Of a stretch of DNA of 64,000 nucleotides, positions 36,029 to 45,085 are shown piece after piece (position 1 is the stretch's first letter; the number at the start of each line of letters is the position of its first letter). Under the pieces are notes generated by a model. The model was not told where the DNA came from. It did not search any database and saw nothing but the letters and a program-made list of their open reading frames with translations. Source of the stretch: Siphonodentalium dalli (lineage: Eukaryota > Mollusca > Scaphopoda > Gadilida > Siphonodentaliidae); NCBI GenBank assembly GCA_032622095.1, contig CP136065.1, forward strand, positions 156,493,577 through 156,557,576. The letters run 5' to 3'. Made by a program: the position numbers and the translations under genes.

Positions 36029-36044
36029 ACTAAAATATTCACAA

Positions 36045-36380
36045 AAACCCCAAACTTCCAAAATATCAAAACTTCCAAAAAAAAATTTCAAAACCCAAAA
36101 CTTCCAAAATTTCAAAAACTTCCAAAATTTCAAAAACTTTCAAATATTTCAAAAATTTCAAAAACTTCCAAAATTTCCAGAATTTCCAAAACTTCCAAAA
36201 TTTCAAAAACTTCCAAAATTTCAAAAACTTACAAAATTTCAAAAACTCCAAAAATTTCAAAAACTTCCAAAATTTCCAAAACTTCCAAAATTTCCAAAAC
36301 TCCAAAAATTTCCAAAACTTCCAAAATTTCCAAAATTTAAAAAACTTCAAAAATTTCCAAAACTTCAAAAATTTCAATAT
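36045..36380 (+). repeat. AAAACTTCCAAAATTTC minisatellite (left)
   Basis: A 16-19 bp degenerate unit alternating CTTCC and TTTCA inside A/T runs. Long open frames across it on both strands are lysine/serine or tryptophan/phenylalanine-leucine repeats and are spurious. The mirror copy is 44493-44855. Confidence 0.85.
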
Positions 36381-36468
36381 AATGAAGATGACGAGCAACC
36401 AATTTTCGACTGGCCTGAGGCATTACGTTATGGAATGAATAACGACAGCGGATCAGAATGCATACATA

Positions 36469-36965
36469 TAGTACGTCACTTGGACATTTTATCAGTTTAT
36501 CACGTGATCACTAAATGTGGCAATCGGGTATCCACCGATGCCTGCAATGTATTATTTATAATAATTGGACTCATTGATCTCACGTAAATAATACTCTTAG
36601 TTGTTCCAATAAAATAGTTATCAAATTCGATCACCAATAGATTTGACTGTGGAATGTAATGACCTTTAACTTATTTATCGATCTAAAGGGACACTCATTA
36701 TGAATGAATGTTAACAATACAAGCGCACGAATGAAGAGCGTTGAACATATACGAAATTACTACACGAATGAATTGAACCTTGAAATTTATATTTCACATC
36801 TTACCAACAACAGCTACAGACATAATCATAGTATTATACTGTCTTGCATGTACACACACTATGACATCATTAAAGGCGGACAATCCACTCACGGTGTGAC
36901 AACAGATACGGACATAGGCATAGTGTTATACAGTCTTCTATGTACCCACGCTATGACACCATTAA
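36469..36965 (+). repeat. Arm segment duplicated within the same arm
   Basis: 36469-36687 reappears at 37922-38137 and 36685-36958 at 38533-38808, in the same orientation. A shortened relative lies at 38305-38450. Each arm therefore holds two versions, and the whole element four. A 92-residue frame at 36704-36982 differs from its 85-residue counterpart at 38554-38811 mostly by amino-acid-changing substitutions, so I do not call it a gene. Confidence 0.75.
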
Positions 36966-37010
36966 CGTACATTGGATGTTAGGTCTATGACTCTTGAGTA
37001 TGCACCAATC

Positions 37011-37542
37011 AATGAGCAAATGAGCAATAAAAATGAGCAAATGAGCAAAAAAATGAGCAAATGAGCAATAAAATGAGCAAATGAGCAATAAAATGAGCAA
37101 ATGAGCAAGAAAATGAGCAAATGAGCAAGAAAATGAGCAAATGAGCAAGAAAATGAGCAAATGAGCAAGAAAATGAGCAAATGAGCAAGAAAATGAGCAA
37201 ATGAGCAATAAAAATGAGCAAATGAGCAATAAAAATGAGCAAATGAGCAAAAAAATGAGCAAATGAGCAAGAAAATGAGCAAATGAGCAATAAAAATGAG
37301 CAAATGAGCAAGAAAATGAGCAAATGAGCAAGAAAATGAGCAAATGAGCAATAAAAATGAGCAAATGAGCAATAAAAATGAGCAAATGAGCAAAAAAATG
37401 AGCAAATGAGCAAAAAAATGAGCAAATGAGCAAAAAAATGAGCAAATGAGCAAAAAAATGAGCAAATGAGCAAGAAAATGAGCAAATGAGCAAGAAAATG
37501 AGCAAATGAGCAAAAAAATGAGCAAATGAGCAAAAAAATGAG
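37011..37542 (+). repeat. AAATGAGC tandem array, left arm (532 bp)
   Basis: About 26 copies of a 19-20 bp composite (AAATGAGCAAATGAGCAANA). The corresponding array in the right arm is 453 bp, about four units shorter. Three overlapping minus-strand open frames through the array are repeat artefacts rich in the residues FAHLL. Confidence 0.95.
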
Positions 37543-37611
37543 ATGTAACATTATATCACTGTTATTGTATCAATTGATAGGTTCAGACAAGTTCGATGTT
37601 TAGAAAAGAAA

Positions 37612-37658
37612 AGTTACCTATAATTCTGCTGTGGTTAAGCAGTCCATTATTTAGGGCA
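37612..37658 (-). repeat. Fragment of TTAA MITE family C (left arm)
   Basis: Matches one end of the palindromic MITE at 9885-10080 (ATTCTGCTGTGGTTAAG, ending TTTAGGGCA). Only one end remains. It is mirrored at 43289-43335, so it was present before the palindrome formed or was spread by conversion between arms. Confidence 0.7.
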
Positions 37659-38943
37659 TACCTGTATGTAGGCCTATCAGTGGATGAATAGTCTGTCGGA
37701 GAAGTACTGTGTAGACAGGTCTTGACGGTAAGAGAGTCAGAAGAGAAGTGAAGGCTCGGCTATTAAAACATAGTAATGCGATAGCGAACATCAAACGAGT
37801 CTGCGCACGCATATCTGTCAAAAGGATACAATAGCAGTCATTGGTCAATTTATCCCCGGTGTCAGCTCAGTACCCAATCGGGACGAAGCCGAAGGTCAAC
37901 TCATTTTTTTTTGCTCATTATAATACGTCACTTGGACATTTTATCAGTTTATCACGTGATCACTAAATGTGGCAATCGGGTATCCACCGATGCCTGCAAT
38001 TTATTATTTATAATAATTGGACTCATTGATCTCACGTAAATAATACTCTTAGTTGTTCCAATAAAATAGTTATCAAATTCGATCACCAATAGATTTGACT
38101 GTGGAATATAATGACCTTTAACTTATTTATCGATCTATGTTAGAACATGGTCTTAACAAAAAACTTGACCATAACAAAAATTACCTTACATTTATGCATG
38201 AATCTAATTAGACCATACGTAAATATTGTCAGCTTATCGTCTGATGAGCAAATCCGATGTTTATCAAAAATAGTACAACTTCCAGTTGGTAATTACTCTT
38301 ACGAATGAAGAGCGTTGAACATATACGAAATTACTACACGAATGAACTGAAATTTATATTTTCACATCTTACCAACAACAGATACAGACATAGTCATAGT
38401 GTTATACTATCTTACATGTACCCATGCTATGACATCATTCGAAGGGGCAATACACTCAAGGAGTTAAAGTGACACGAAACAAGGGACGTGATGTAATATT
38501 GGTGTTTGAATCTTAAAGGAACACAAGACACTCTAAAGGGGCACTCATTATGAATGAATGTTAACAATACAAGCACACGAATGAAGAGCGTTGAACATAT
38601 ACAAAATTACTACACGAATGAATTGAACCTTGAAATTTATATTTCACATCTTACCAACAACAGCTACAGGCATTATCATAGGGTTATACTGTCTTGCATA
38701 TACACACGCTATGACATCATTAAAGGCGGACAATCCACTCACGATGTGACAACAGATACAGACATAGGCATAGTGTTATACAGTCTTCTATGTACCAATG
38801 CTATGACATAATTAAAGGGGGATAATACACGCACGGTGTGGAATGTTAAAGTGACACGCGGTAAGGGACGTGATGTAATATTGGTGAAACCCCCTCCCCA
38901 CTTATAGATATATAACGAAGACGAGAATAACATGTTGATGAAG

Positions 38944-38949
38944 TTTATT
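38944..38949 (-). terminator. Polyadenylation signal AATAAA, zinc-finger gene (left arm)
   Basis: On the minus strand AATAAA begins six bases after the stop codon at 38955. The mirror copy is at 41997-42002. Confidence 0.6.
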
Positions 38950-38954
38950 GAAAT

Positions 38955-39524
38955 TTAATCATTGTCTGAATCTTCGACCGTTAGATTTACTTCTAAGAGT
39001 TTCTTGAATTTTCTCATCGCTTCATCTGCAGCCCATTCATTATTATATCCGTGTTTGGTCAGTTTGACCATTTTCTTCATGATCATGGTATGTATACGTG
39101 ATGTTTTCAATCGATACTGGTATTCTATTAATCGTCTATAACTTTTGAGAAACAGAGCAAACTCTGTGTCGATGGTATCCTCTTTTCCCGACATGCTCTC
39201 ATCTCCCGAAATGCTCTCTTCTTCTTTCACATCATTGGTGACGCGTTTCATCATACTTTTGAATGTGTCCATCTCGTTGACACATCGCGCAGCTTTCTTA
39301 AGACCGAATACCGTTCTACTACCGACGCCATTACCATCTTCTGAATCTGATAGCGTTCCACGTTCATCTTCATCTGAATCTAGAACCGCTTCGTCAGATT
39401 CATCGGTATCTTCTCCGAAGAGAGTTGGTTTTGTCTCGGACATAACTCCGTGTTTAATCTGTTTATGTCTTTGTAGATTGTAGTTCGTCGATAAAATAAT
39501 GCCACATAAATCACACCCGTGCAT
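38955..39524 (-). CDS. C2H2 zinc-finger acidic protein, 189 aa (left arm copy)
   Basis: I do not recognise a named family. Residues 4-25 form one C2H2 finger (C4-x2-C7-x12-H20-x4-H25), preceded by no signal peptide. Residues about 34-62 are strongly acidic (EDTDESDE...DSDEDE), and a second acidic stretch (EEES..GDES) lies near 101-116. The C-terminal half (about 120-180) is lysine/arginine-rich and looks helical (LKSYRRLIEYQYRLKTS; MIMKKMVKLTKHGY). The chosen start gives the finger directly after the initiator, and AATAAA follows the stop. It lies 190 bp beyond the 107-aa gene and is transcribed the same way, outward from the element centre. A TATAAG motif lies about 30 bp upstream of the ATG. 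The likely role is DNA or RNA binding for the element, which is inference. The same protein is encoded at 41422-41991. Confidence 0.75.
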   Translation of the reverse strand: MHGCDLCGIILSTNYNLQRHKQIKHGVMSETKPTLFGEDTDESDEAVLDSDEDERGTLSDSEDGNGVGSRTVFGLKKAARCVNEMDTFKSMMKRVTNDVKEEESISGDESMSGKEDTIDTEFALFLKSYRRLIEYQYRLKTSRIHTMIMKKMVKLTKHGYNNEWAADEAMRKFKKLLEVNLTVEDSDND

Positions 39525-39551
39525 TATCGCGAATTATTGGAAGAACCATCA

Positions 39552-39562
39552 CTCTTATAAGT
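39552..39562 (-). promoter_or_regulatory. TATA-like motif CTTATAAGAG (left, zinc-finger gene)
   Basis: It sits about 30-35 bp upstream of the zinc-finger ORF start. A similar TTTATAAGAGG lies upstream of the 107-aa ORF, so both genes of an arm may share a promoter type. Confidence 0.45.
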
Positions 39563-39714
39563 AGCGATAAAAAGAGAGAATAAGGTGTGGTATACAACCG
39601 TCGCTCTAAGAGTACGTTCGTCCCGGGGGGCTAGGGTATAGATATTTGACCGCCGGTGATTCAATTAATGCCAATTTATCAGTATGGTACTCTATGTATT
39701 CATTCATGATTTGG

Positions 39715-40038
39715 CTAATCGTATGACACTGATCTTTTCATTTTCTTCTTATTATTAGACAAACCTCCATCAGACACTCTCTTGTTGGTTTGTTTGGACG
39801 CTTTACGAGTGTTTGTCAACTTATTTGCTGCAACTTCAGCCTTAGCCATTTCAATCGCTTGAGCGATGGGTGTCACCACGTTAATAATTGGTTTTAGAAC
39901 GTCTTCTTCACTATCACTATTTTTAGTTCTGTCAATAAAGTATCGACCCTGATTATCTGGTATTAACTTCCCATCAACCATATCTCTGAAATGTTTTCGC
40001 CACATTTCAAGATCTGCTGGAATATACGGGATCGACAT
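39715..40038 (-). CDS. 107-aa basic-tailed protein, IPYIP N-terminus (left arm copy)
   Basis: Unrecognised small protein. The N-terminus MSIPYIP is followed by an amphipathic W/H/F-containing helix (residues 9-22) and a short acidic patch at 41-46 (DSEED). Residues 47-75 form a hydrophobic then alanine-rich helix (PIINVV...AIEMAKAEVAANK). The lysine/arginine-rich tail (78-102) has a nuclear-signal-like KKKMKR. No membrane segment or catalytic motif. Its codons are intact and identical in protein sequence to the mirror copy at 40908-41231. It is the first gene outward from the centre, with the 189-aa zinc-finger gene downstream. A basic tail would suit a nucleic-acid-binding or core-like protein of a Polinton, but that is only a suggestion. 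Confidence 0.7.
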   Translation of the reverse strand: MSIPYIPADLEMWRKHFRDMVDGKLIPDNQGRYFIDRTKNSDSEEDVLKPIINVVTPIAQAIEMAKAEVAANKLTNTRKASKQTNKRVSDGGLSNNKKKMKRSVSYD

Positions 40039-40097
40039 GTTTCTTCAAAATGTACAAGTCACTCTTTTTTCTGCATTTTATTTTAGAAAGTTTATCG

Positions 40098-40107
40098 CCT
40101 CTTATAA
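40098..40107 (-). promoter_or_regulatory. TATA-like motif TTTATAAGAGG (left, 107-aa gene)
   Basis: Lies about 60 bp upstream of the 107-aa ORF start, on the edge of the shared central region. Its mirror is at 40839-40848. Divergent use from both sides would make the centre a bidirectional promoter. Confidence 0.45.
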
Positions 40108-40387
40108 AAATCGATTATTGCATCTAAAAATAGAATCTTTGGGTCTAAAATTGGTTGTACTAAAATATTCCCAAAAACCCAAAACTTCAAAAATTTCAAA
40201 AAACTTCAAAAATTTCAAAAAACTTCAAAAATTTCAAAAACTTCAAAAATTTCAAAAATTTCAAAAACTTCAAAAAACTTCAAAAATTTCAAAAACTTCA
40301 AAAATAAGACCCCGCCGGCGGCGGACCCCGACGGCGGCGGCACCGCCGGCGGCGCCAGTTGTTGTTGTTGGTGGTGTTGTTGTTGTT

Positions 40388-40390
<3 letters not shown>

Positions 40391-40439
<49 letters not shown>

Positions 40440-40440
40440 C
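40391..40440 (+). repeat. (CGG)n triplet repeat
   Basis: About 16 uninterrupted CGG-type triplets, next to (GTT)n at 40360-40390. The mirror side has only five CCG triplets before (CAA)n, so this is the most asymmetric part of the palindrome. Strong G-rich structure is expected. Confidence 0.9.
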
Positions 40441-40479
40441 GGCATTGCGGTATTTTACTGGGGCGACGGCGCCGCCGCC

Positions 40480-40502
40480 GGGGTCCGCCGCCGGCGGACC
40501 CC
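40480..40502. repeat. Central hairpin, 10 bp stem and 3 nt loop
   Basis: GGGGTCCGCC-GCC-GGCGGACCCC is a perfect all-but-one GC-paired stem at the physical centre of the palindrome. It is enclosed by TATTTTACTG / CAGTAAAATA (40451-40460 and 40504-40513). It would seed extrusion of the entire 9.3 kb cruciform. Confidence 0.8.
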
Positions 40503-40838
40503 GCAGTAAAATACTGCAATACCGCCGCCGCCGCCGCCACAACAACAACAACAACAACAACACCACCAACAACAACACCAACAACAACTGGCGCCGCCGG
40601 CGGTGCCGCCGCCGCCGGGGTCCGCCGCCGGCGGGGTCTTATTTTTGAAGTTTTTGAAATTTTTGAAGTTTTTTGAAGTTTTTGAAATTTTTGAAATTTT
40701 TGAAGTTTTTGAAATTTTTGAAGTTTTTTGAAATTTTTGAAGTTTTTTGAAATTTTTGAAGTTTTGGGTTTTTGGGAATATTTTAGTACAACCAATTTTA
40801 GACCCAAAGATTCTATTTTTAGATGCAATAATCGATTT

Positions 40839-40848
40839 TTATAAGAGG
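40839..40848 (+). promoter_or_regulatory. TATA-like motif TTTATAAGAGG (right, 107-aa gene)
   Basis: Mirror of 40098-40107, about 60 bp upstream of the ATG at 40908. Confidence 0.45.
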
Positions 40849-40907
40849 CGATAAACTTTCTAAAATAAAATGCAGAAAAAAGAGTGACTTGTACATTTTG
40901 AAGAAAC

Positions 40908-41231
40908 ATGTCGATCCCGTATATTCCAGCAGATCTTGAAATGTGGCGAAAACATTTCAGAGATATGGTTGATGGGAAGTTAATACCAGATAATCAGGGT
41001 CGATACTTTATTGACAGAACTAAAAATAGTGATAGTGAAGAAGACGTTCTAAAACCAATTATTAACGTGGTGACACCCATCGCTCAAGCGATTGAAATGG
41101 CTAAGGCTGAAGTTGCAGCAAATAAGTTGACAAACACTCGTAAAGCGTCCAAACAAACCAACAAGAGAGTGTCTGATGGAGGTTTGTCTAATAATAAGAA
41201 GAAAATGAAAAGATCAGTGTCATACGATTAG
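40908..41231 (+). CDS. 107-aa basic-tailed protein (right arm copy)
   Basis: Encodes the same 107 residues as the minus-strand gene at 39715-40038 (IPYIP start, alanine-rich central helix, KKKMKR tail), transcribed away from the centre. The two ATGs are 870 bp apart and face away from each other. No difference was seen between the two coding sequences, although nearby repeats differ. That points to recent origin, arm-to-arm conversion or selection. The function is unknown. Confidence 0.7.
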   Translation: MSIPYIPADLEMWRKHFRDMVDGKLIPDNQGRYFIDRTKNSDSEEDVLKPIINVVTPIAQAIEMAKAEVAANKLTNTRKASKQTNKRVSDGGLSNNKKKMKRSVSYD

Positions 41232-41383
41232 CCAAATCATGAATGAATACATAGAGTACCATACTGATAAATTGGCATTAATTGAATCACCGGCGGTCAA
41301 ATATCTATACCCTAGCCCCCCGGGACGAACGTACTCTTAGAGCGACGGTTGTATACCACACCTTATTCTCTCTTTTTATCGCT

Positions 41384-41394
41384 ACTTATAAGAG
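41384..41394 (+). promoter_or_regulatory. TATA-like motif CTTATAAGAG (right, zinc-finger gene)
   Basis: Mirror of 39552-39562, about 30 bp before the ATG at 41422. The spacing fits a core promoter with a short leader. Confidence 0.45.
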
Positions 41395-41421
41395 TGATGG
41401 TTCTTCCAATAATTCGCGATA

Positions 41422-41991
41422 ATGCACGGGTGTGATTTATGTGGCATTATTTTATCGACGAACTACAATCTACAAAGACATAAACAGATTAAACACGGAG
41501 TTATGTCCGAGACAAAACCAACTCTCTTCGGAGAAGATACCGATGAATCTGACGAAGCGGTTCTAGATTCAGATGAAGATGAACGTGGAACGCTATCAGA
41601 TTCAGAAGATGGTAATGGCGTCGGTAGTAGAACGGTATTCGGTCTTAAGAAAGCTGCGCGATGTGTCAACGAGATGGACACATTCAAAAGTATGATGAAA
41701 CGCGTCACCAATGATGTGAAAGAAGAAGAGAGCATTTCGGGAGATGAGAGCATGTCGGGAAAAGAGGATACCATCGACACAGAGTTTGCTCTGTTTCTCA
41801 AAAGTTATAGACGATTAATAGAATACCAGTATCGATTGAAAACATCACGTATACATACCATGATCATGAAGAAAATGGTCAAACTGACCAAACACGGATA
41901 TAATAATGAATGGGCTGCAGATGAAGCGATGAGAAAATTCAAGAAACTCTTAGAAGTAAATCTAACGGTCGAAGATTCAGACAATGATTAA
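41422..41991 (+). CDS. C2H2 zinc-finger acidic protein, 189 aa (right arm copy)
   Basis: Same protein as at 38955-39524: one C2H2 finger at residues 4-25, two acidic stretches, and a basic helical C-terminal half ending VEDSDND. It lies 190 bp downstream of the 107-aa gene on the same strand. AATAAA at 41997-42002 follows the stop. The length and single N-terminal finger do not match a host transcription factor I know. A Polinton accessory protein is the best guess. A separate spurious frame on the opposite strand (41463-41801) should be ignored. Confidence 0.75.
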   Translation: MHGCDLCGIILSTNYNLQRHKQIKHGVMSETKPTLFGEDTDESDEAVLDSDEDERGTLSDSEDGNGVGSRTVFGLKKAARCVNEMDTFKSMMKRVTNDVKEEESISGDESMSGKEDTIDTEFALFLKSYRRLIEYQYRLKTSRIHTMIMKKMVKLTKHGYNNEWAADEAMRKFKKLLEVNLTVEDSDND

Positions 41992-41996
41992 ATTTC

Positions 41997-42002
41997 AATA
42001 AA
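41997..42002 (+). terminator. Polyadenylation signal AATAAA (right arm)
   Basis: Begins six bases after the stop of the zinc-finger ORF, mirroring 38944-38949. Confidence 0.6.
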
Positions 42003-42137
42003 CTTCATCAACATGTTATTCTCGTCTTCGTTATATATCTATAAGTGGGGAGGGGGTTTCACCAATATTACATCACGTCCCTTACCGCGTGTCACTTTAA
42101 CATTCCACACCGTGCGTGTATTATCCCCCTTTAATTA

Positions 42138-43024
42138 TGTCATATCATTGGTACATAGAAGACTGTATAACACTATGCCTATGTCTGTATCTGTTGTCAC
42201 ATCGTGAGTGGATTGTCCGCCTTTAATGATGTCATAGCGTGTGTATATGCAAGACAGTATAACCCTATGATAATGCCTGTAGCTGTTGTTGGTAAGATGT
42301 GAAATATAAATTTCAAGGTTCAATTCATTCGTGTAGTAATTTTGTATATGTTCAACGCTCTTCATTCGTGTGCTTGTATTGTTAACATTCATTCATAATG
42401 AGTGCCCCTTTAGAGTGTATTGTGTTCCTTTAAGATTCAAACACCAATATTACATCACGTCCCTTGTTTCGTGTCACTTTAACTCCTTGAGTGTATTGCC
42501 CCTTCGAATGATGTCATAGCATGGGTACATGTAAGATAGTATAACACTATGACTATGTCTGTATCTGTTGTTGGTAAGATGTGAAAATATAAATTTCAGT
42601 TCATTCGTGTAGTAATTTCGTATATGTTCAACGCTCTTCATTCGTAAGAGTAATTACCAACTGGAAGTTGTACTATTTTTGATAAACATCGGATTTGCTC
42701 ATCAGACGATAAGCTGACAATATTTACGTATGGTCTAATTAGATTCATGCATAAATGTAAGGTAATTTTTGTTATGGTCAAGTTTTTTGTTAAGACCATG
42801 TTCTAACATAGATCGATAAATAAGTTAAAGGTCATTATATTCCACAGTCAAATCTATTGGTGATCGAATTTGATAACTATTTTATTGGAACAACTAAGAG
42901 TATTATTTACGTGAGATCAATGAGTCCAATTATTATAAATAATAAATTGCAGGCATCGGTGGATACCCGATTGCCACATTTAGTGATCACGTGATAAACT
43001 GATAAAATGTCCAAGTGACGTACT
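42138..43024 (-). repeat. Mirror of the left-arm segment 37922-38808
   Basis: Contains the second version of the arm duplication in reverse order. Two single-base differences from the left arm are visible: the base at about 42147 in ATATCATTGG versus ATAGCATTGG, and TGTATTGTG at about 42415 versus TGTCTTGTG in the complement of the left arm. The arms are therefore close but not identical. Confidence 0.7.
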
Positions 43025-43288
43025 ATAATGAGCAAAAAAAATTGAGTTGACCTTCGGCTTCGTCCCGATTGGGTACTGAGCTGACACCGGGGATAAATTG
43101 ACCAATGACTGCTATTGTATCCTTTTGACAGATATGCGTGCGCAGACTCGTTTGATGTTCGCTATCGCATTACTATGTTTTAATAGCCGAGCCTTCACTT
43201 CTCTTCTGACTCTCTTACCGTCAAGACCTGTCTACACAGTACTTCTCCGACAGACTATTCATCCACTGATAGGCCTACATACAGGTAT

Positions 43289-43335
43289 GCCCTAAATAAT
43301 GGACTGCTTAACCACAGCAGAATTATAGGTAACTT
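43289..43335 (+). repeat. Fragment of TTAA MITE family C (right arm)
   Basis: Mirror of 37612-37658. It begins TGCCCTAAATAAT, the same as the terminus of the complete copy at 9885-10080. Confidence 0.7.
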
Positions 43336-43403
43336 TTCTTTTCTAAACATCGAACTTGTCTGAACCTATCAATTGATACAATAACAGTGATATAATGTTA
43401 CAT

Positions 43404-43856
43404 CTCATTTTTTTGCTCATTTGCTCATTTTTTTGCTCATTTGCTCATTTTTATTGCTCATTTGCTCATTTGTATTGCTCATTTGCTCATTTTTATTGCT
43501 CATTTGCTCATTTTCTTGCTCATTTGCTCATTTTCTTGCTCATTTGCTCATTTTTTTGCTCATTTGCTCATTTTTTTGCTCATTTGCTCATTTTTTTGCT
43601 CATTTGCTCATTTTTATTGCTCATTTGCTCATTTTCTTGCTCATTTGCTCATTTTTATTGCTCATTTGCTCATTTTTTTGCTCATTTGCTCTTTTTATTG
43701 CTCATTTGCTCATTTTTATTGCTCATTTGCTCATTTTCTTGCTCATTTGCTCATTTTCTTGCTCATTTGCTCATTTTCTTGCTCATTTGCTCATTTTATT
43801 GCTCATTTGCTCATTTTTTTGCTCATTTGCTCATTTTTATTGCTCATTTGCTCATT
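43404..43856 (-). repeat. AAATGAGC tandem array, right arm (453 bp)
   Basis: Complement of the left array but about four units shorter, with private variants (TTTGTATTGC near 43469 and a TTTGCTCTTTT interruption near 43686). These private differences show the two arrays have evolved separately. Confidence 0.95.
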
Positions 43857-43915
43857 GATTGGTGCATACTCAAGAGTCATAGACCTAACATCCAATGTAC
43901 GTTAATGGTGTCATA

Positions 43916-44400
43916 GCGTGGGTACATAGAAGACTGTATAACACTATGCCTATGTCCGTATCTGTTGTCACACCGTGAGTGGATTGTCCGCCTTTAATGA
44001 TGTCATAGTGTGTGTACATGCAAGACAGTATAATACTATGATTATGTCTGTAGCTGTTGTTGGTAAGATGTGAAATATAAATTTCAAGGTTCAATTCATT
44101 CGTGTAGTAATTTCGTATATGTTCAACGCTCTTCATTCGTGCGCTTGTATTGTTAACATTCATTCATAATGAGTGTCCCTTTAGATCGATAAATAAGTTA
44201 AAGGTCATTACATTCCACAGTCAAATCTATTGGTGATCGAATTTGATAACTATTTTATTGGAACAACTAAGAGTATTATTTACGTGAGATCAATGAGTCC
44301 AATTATTATAAATAATACATTGCAGGCATCGGTGGATACCCGATTGCCACATTTAGTGATCACGTGATAAACTGATAAAATGTCCAAGTGACGTACTATA
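43916..44400 (-). repeat. Mirror of the left-arm segment 36469-36965
   Basis: First version of the arm duplication in reverse orientation. A 92-residue minus-strand frame here is identical in translation to the one at 36704-36982 and, for the reason given there, is not called a gene. Confidence 0.7.
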
Positions 44401-44492
44401 TGTATGCATTCTGATCCGCTGTCGTTATTCATTCCATAACGTAATGCCTCAGGCCAGTCGAAAATTGGTTGCTCGTCATCTTCATTATATTG

Positions 44493-44855
44493 AAATTTTT
44501 GAAGTTTTGGAAATTTTTGAAGTTTTTGAAATTTTGGAAATTTTGGAAGTTTTGGAAATTTTTGGAGTTTTGGAAATTTTGGAAATTTTGGAAGTTTTGG
44601 AAATTTTGGAAATTTTGGAAGTTTTTGAATTTTTTGGAGTTTTGGAAATTTTGTAAGTTTTGGAAATTTTGGAAGTTTTTGAAATTTTGGAAGTTTTGGA
44701 AATTCTGGAAATTTTGGAAGTTTTTGAAATTTTTGAAATATTTGAAAGTTTTTGAAATTTTGGAAGTTTTTGAAATTTTGGAAGTTTTGGGTTTTGAAAT
44801 TTTTTTTTGGAAGTTTTGATATTTTGGAAGTTTGGGGTTTTTGTGAATATTTTAG
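44493..44855 (-). repeat. CTTCC/TTTCA minisatellite (right)
   Basis: Mirror of 36045-36380 with a slightly greater length and different unit order. Confidence 0.85.
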
Positions 44856-44857
44856 TA

Positions 44858-45085
44858 CAACCAATTTTAGACCCAAAGATTCTATTTTGAGATGTGAGGC
44901 GAACGAGACACCCACAACCAATTTTAGACCCAAAGATTCTATTTTTAGATGTGAAGGTAACGAGACACCCACAACCAATTTTAGACCCCAAAGATTCTAT
45001 TTTTAGATGTGAATCTAACGAGGCATCCACAACCAATTTTAGACCCAAAGATTCTATTTTTAGATGTGAATCCAACGAGACATCT
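44858..45085 (-). repeat. Tip iterons, 57-58 bp unit x4 (right)
   Basis: Reverse complement of the left iterons, with the same order of variants in all four units. Confidence 0.8.

Larger units (their letters stand above)
40118..40828. repeat. Central mini-element: inward tip copies around GC-rich triplet repeats
   Basis: Both edges carry one tip iteron (TCTAAAAATAGAATC...TTGGTTGT) plus the start of the CTTCAAAAATTTC minisatellite. They are oriented exactly as at the outer ends of the element. Between them lie GCC/CGG and GTT/AAC triplet blocks. The piece resembles a 0.7 kb miniature of the whole element sitting in its own centre. Open frames here encode only low-complexity A, P, R, T or N runs and are not genes. 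Confidence 0.65.

Noticed and set aside
35810-36587. Frames of 176-232 residues rich in KISKTSK or KFWKF at both ends of the palindrome
   Set aside because: They arise from the iterons and the CTTCC/TTTCA minisatellite on either strand. No domain and no conservation beyond the DNA repeat.
37011-37542. CRISPR-like regular array
   Set aside because: There are no unique spacers. The unit is a simple 8+12 bp tandem repeat in eukaryotic DNA. The same applies to the minisatellite at 60960-62045.
36951-37551. Three overlapping 180-187 residue minus-strand frames (and their 145-173 residue mirrors at 43395-43916)
   Set aside because: They translate the AAATGAGC array in all three frames. Frame-independent openness and pure repeat composition show they are not genes.
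36704-38811. The repeated 85-92 residue frame starting MNVNNTS in both arms
   Set aside because: It looked like a third element gene, but its two versions differ mainly by amino-acid-changing substitutions, as expected for non-coding duplicated DNA.
40037-40909. 203-residue frames across the centre with polyalanine, polyproline and polyarginine runs
   Set aside because: They translate CGG and GTT triplet blocks. The same DNA is open in several frames on both strands, and the runs change with triplet number.
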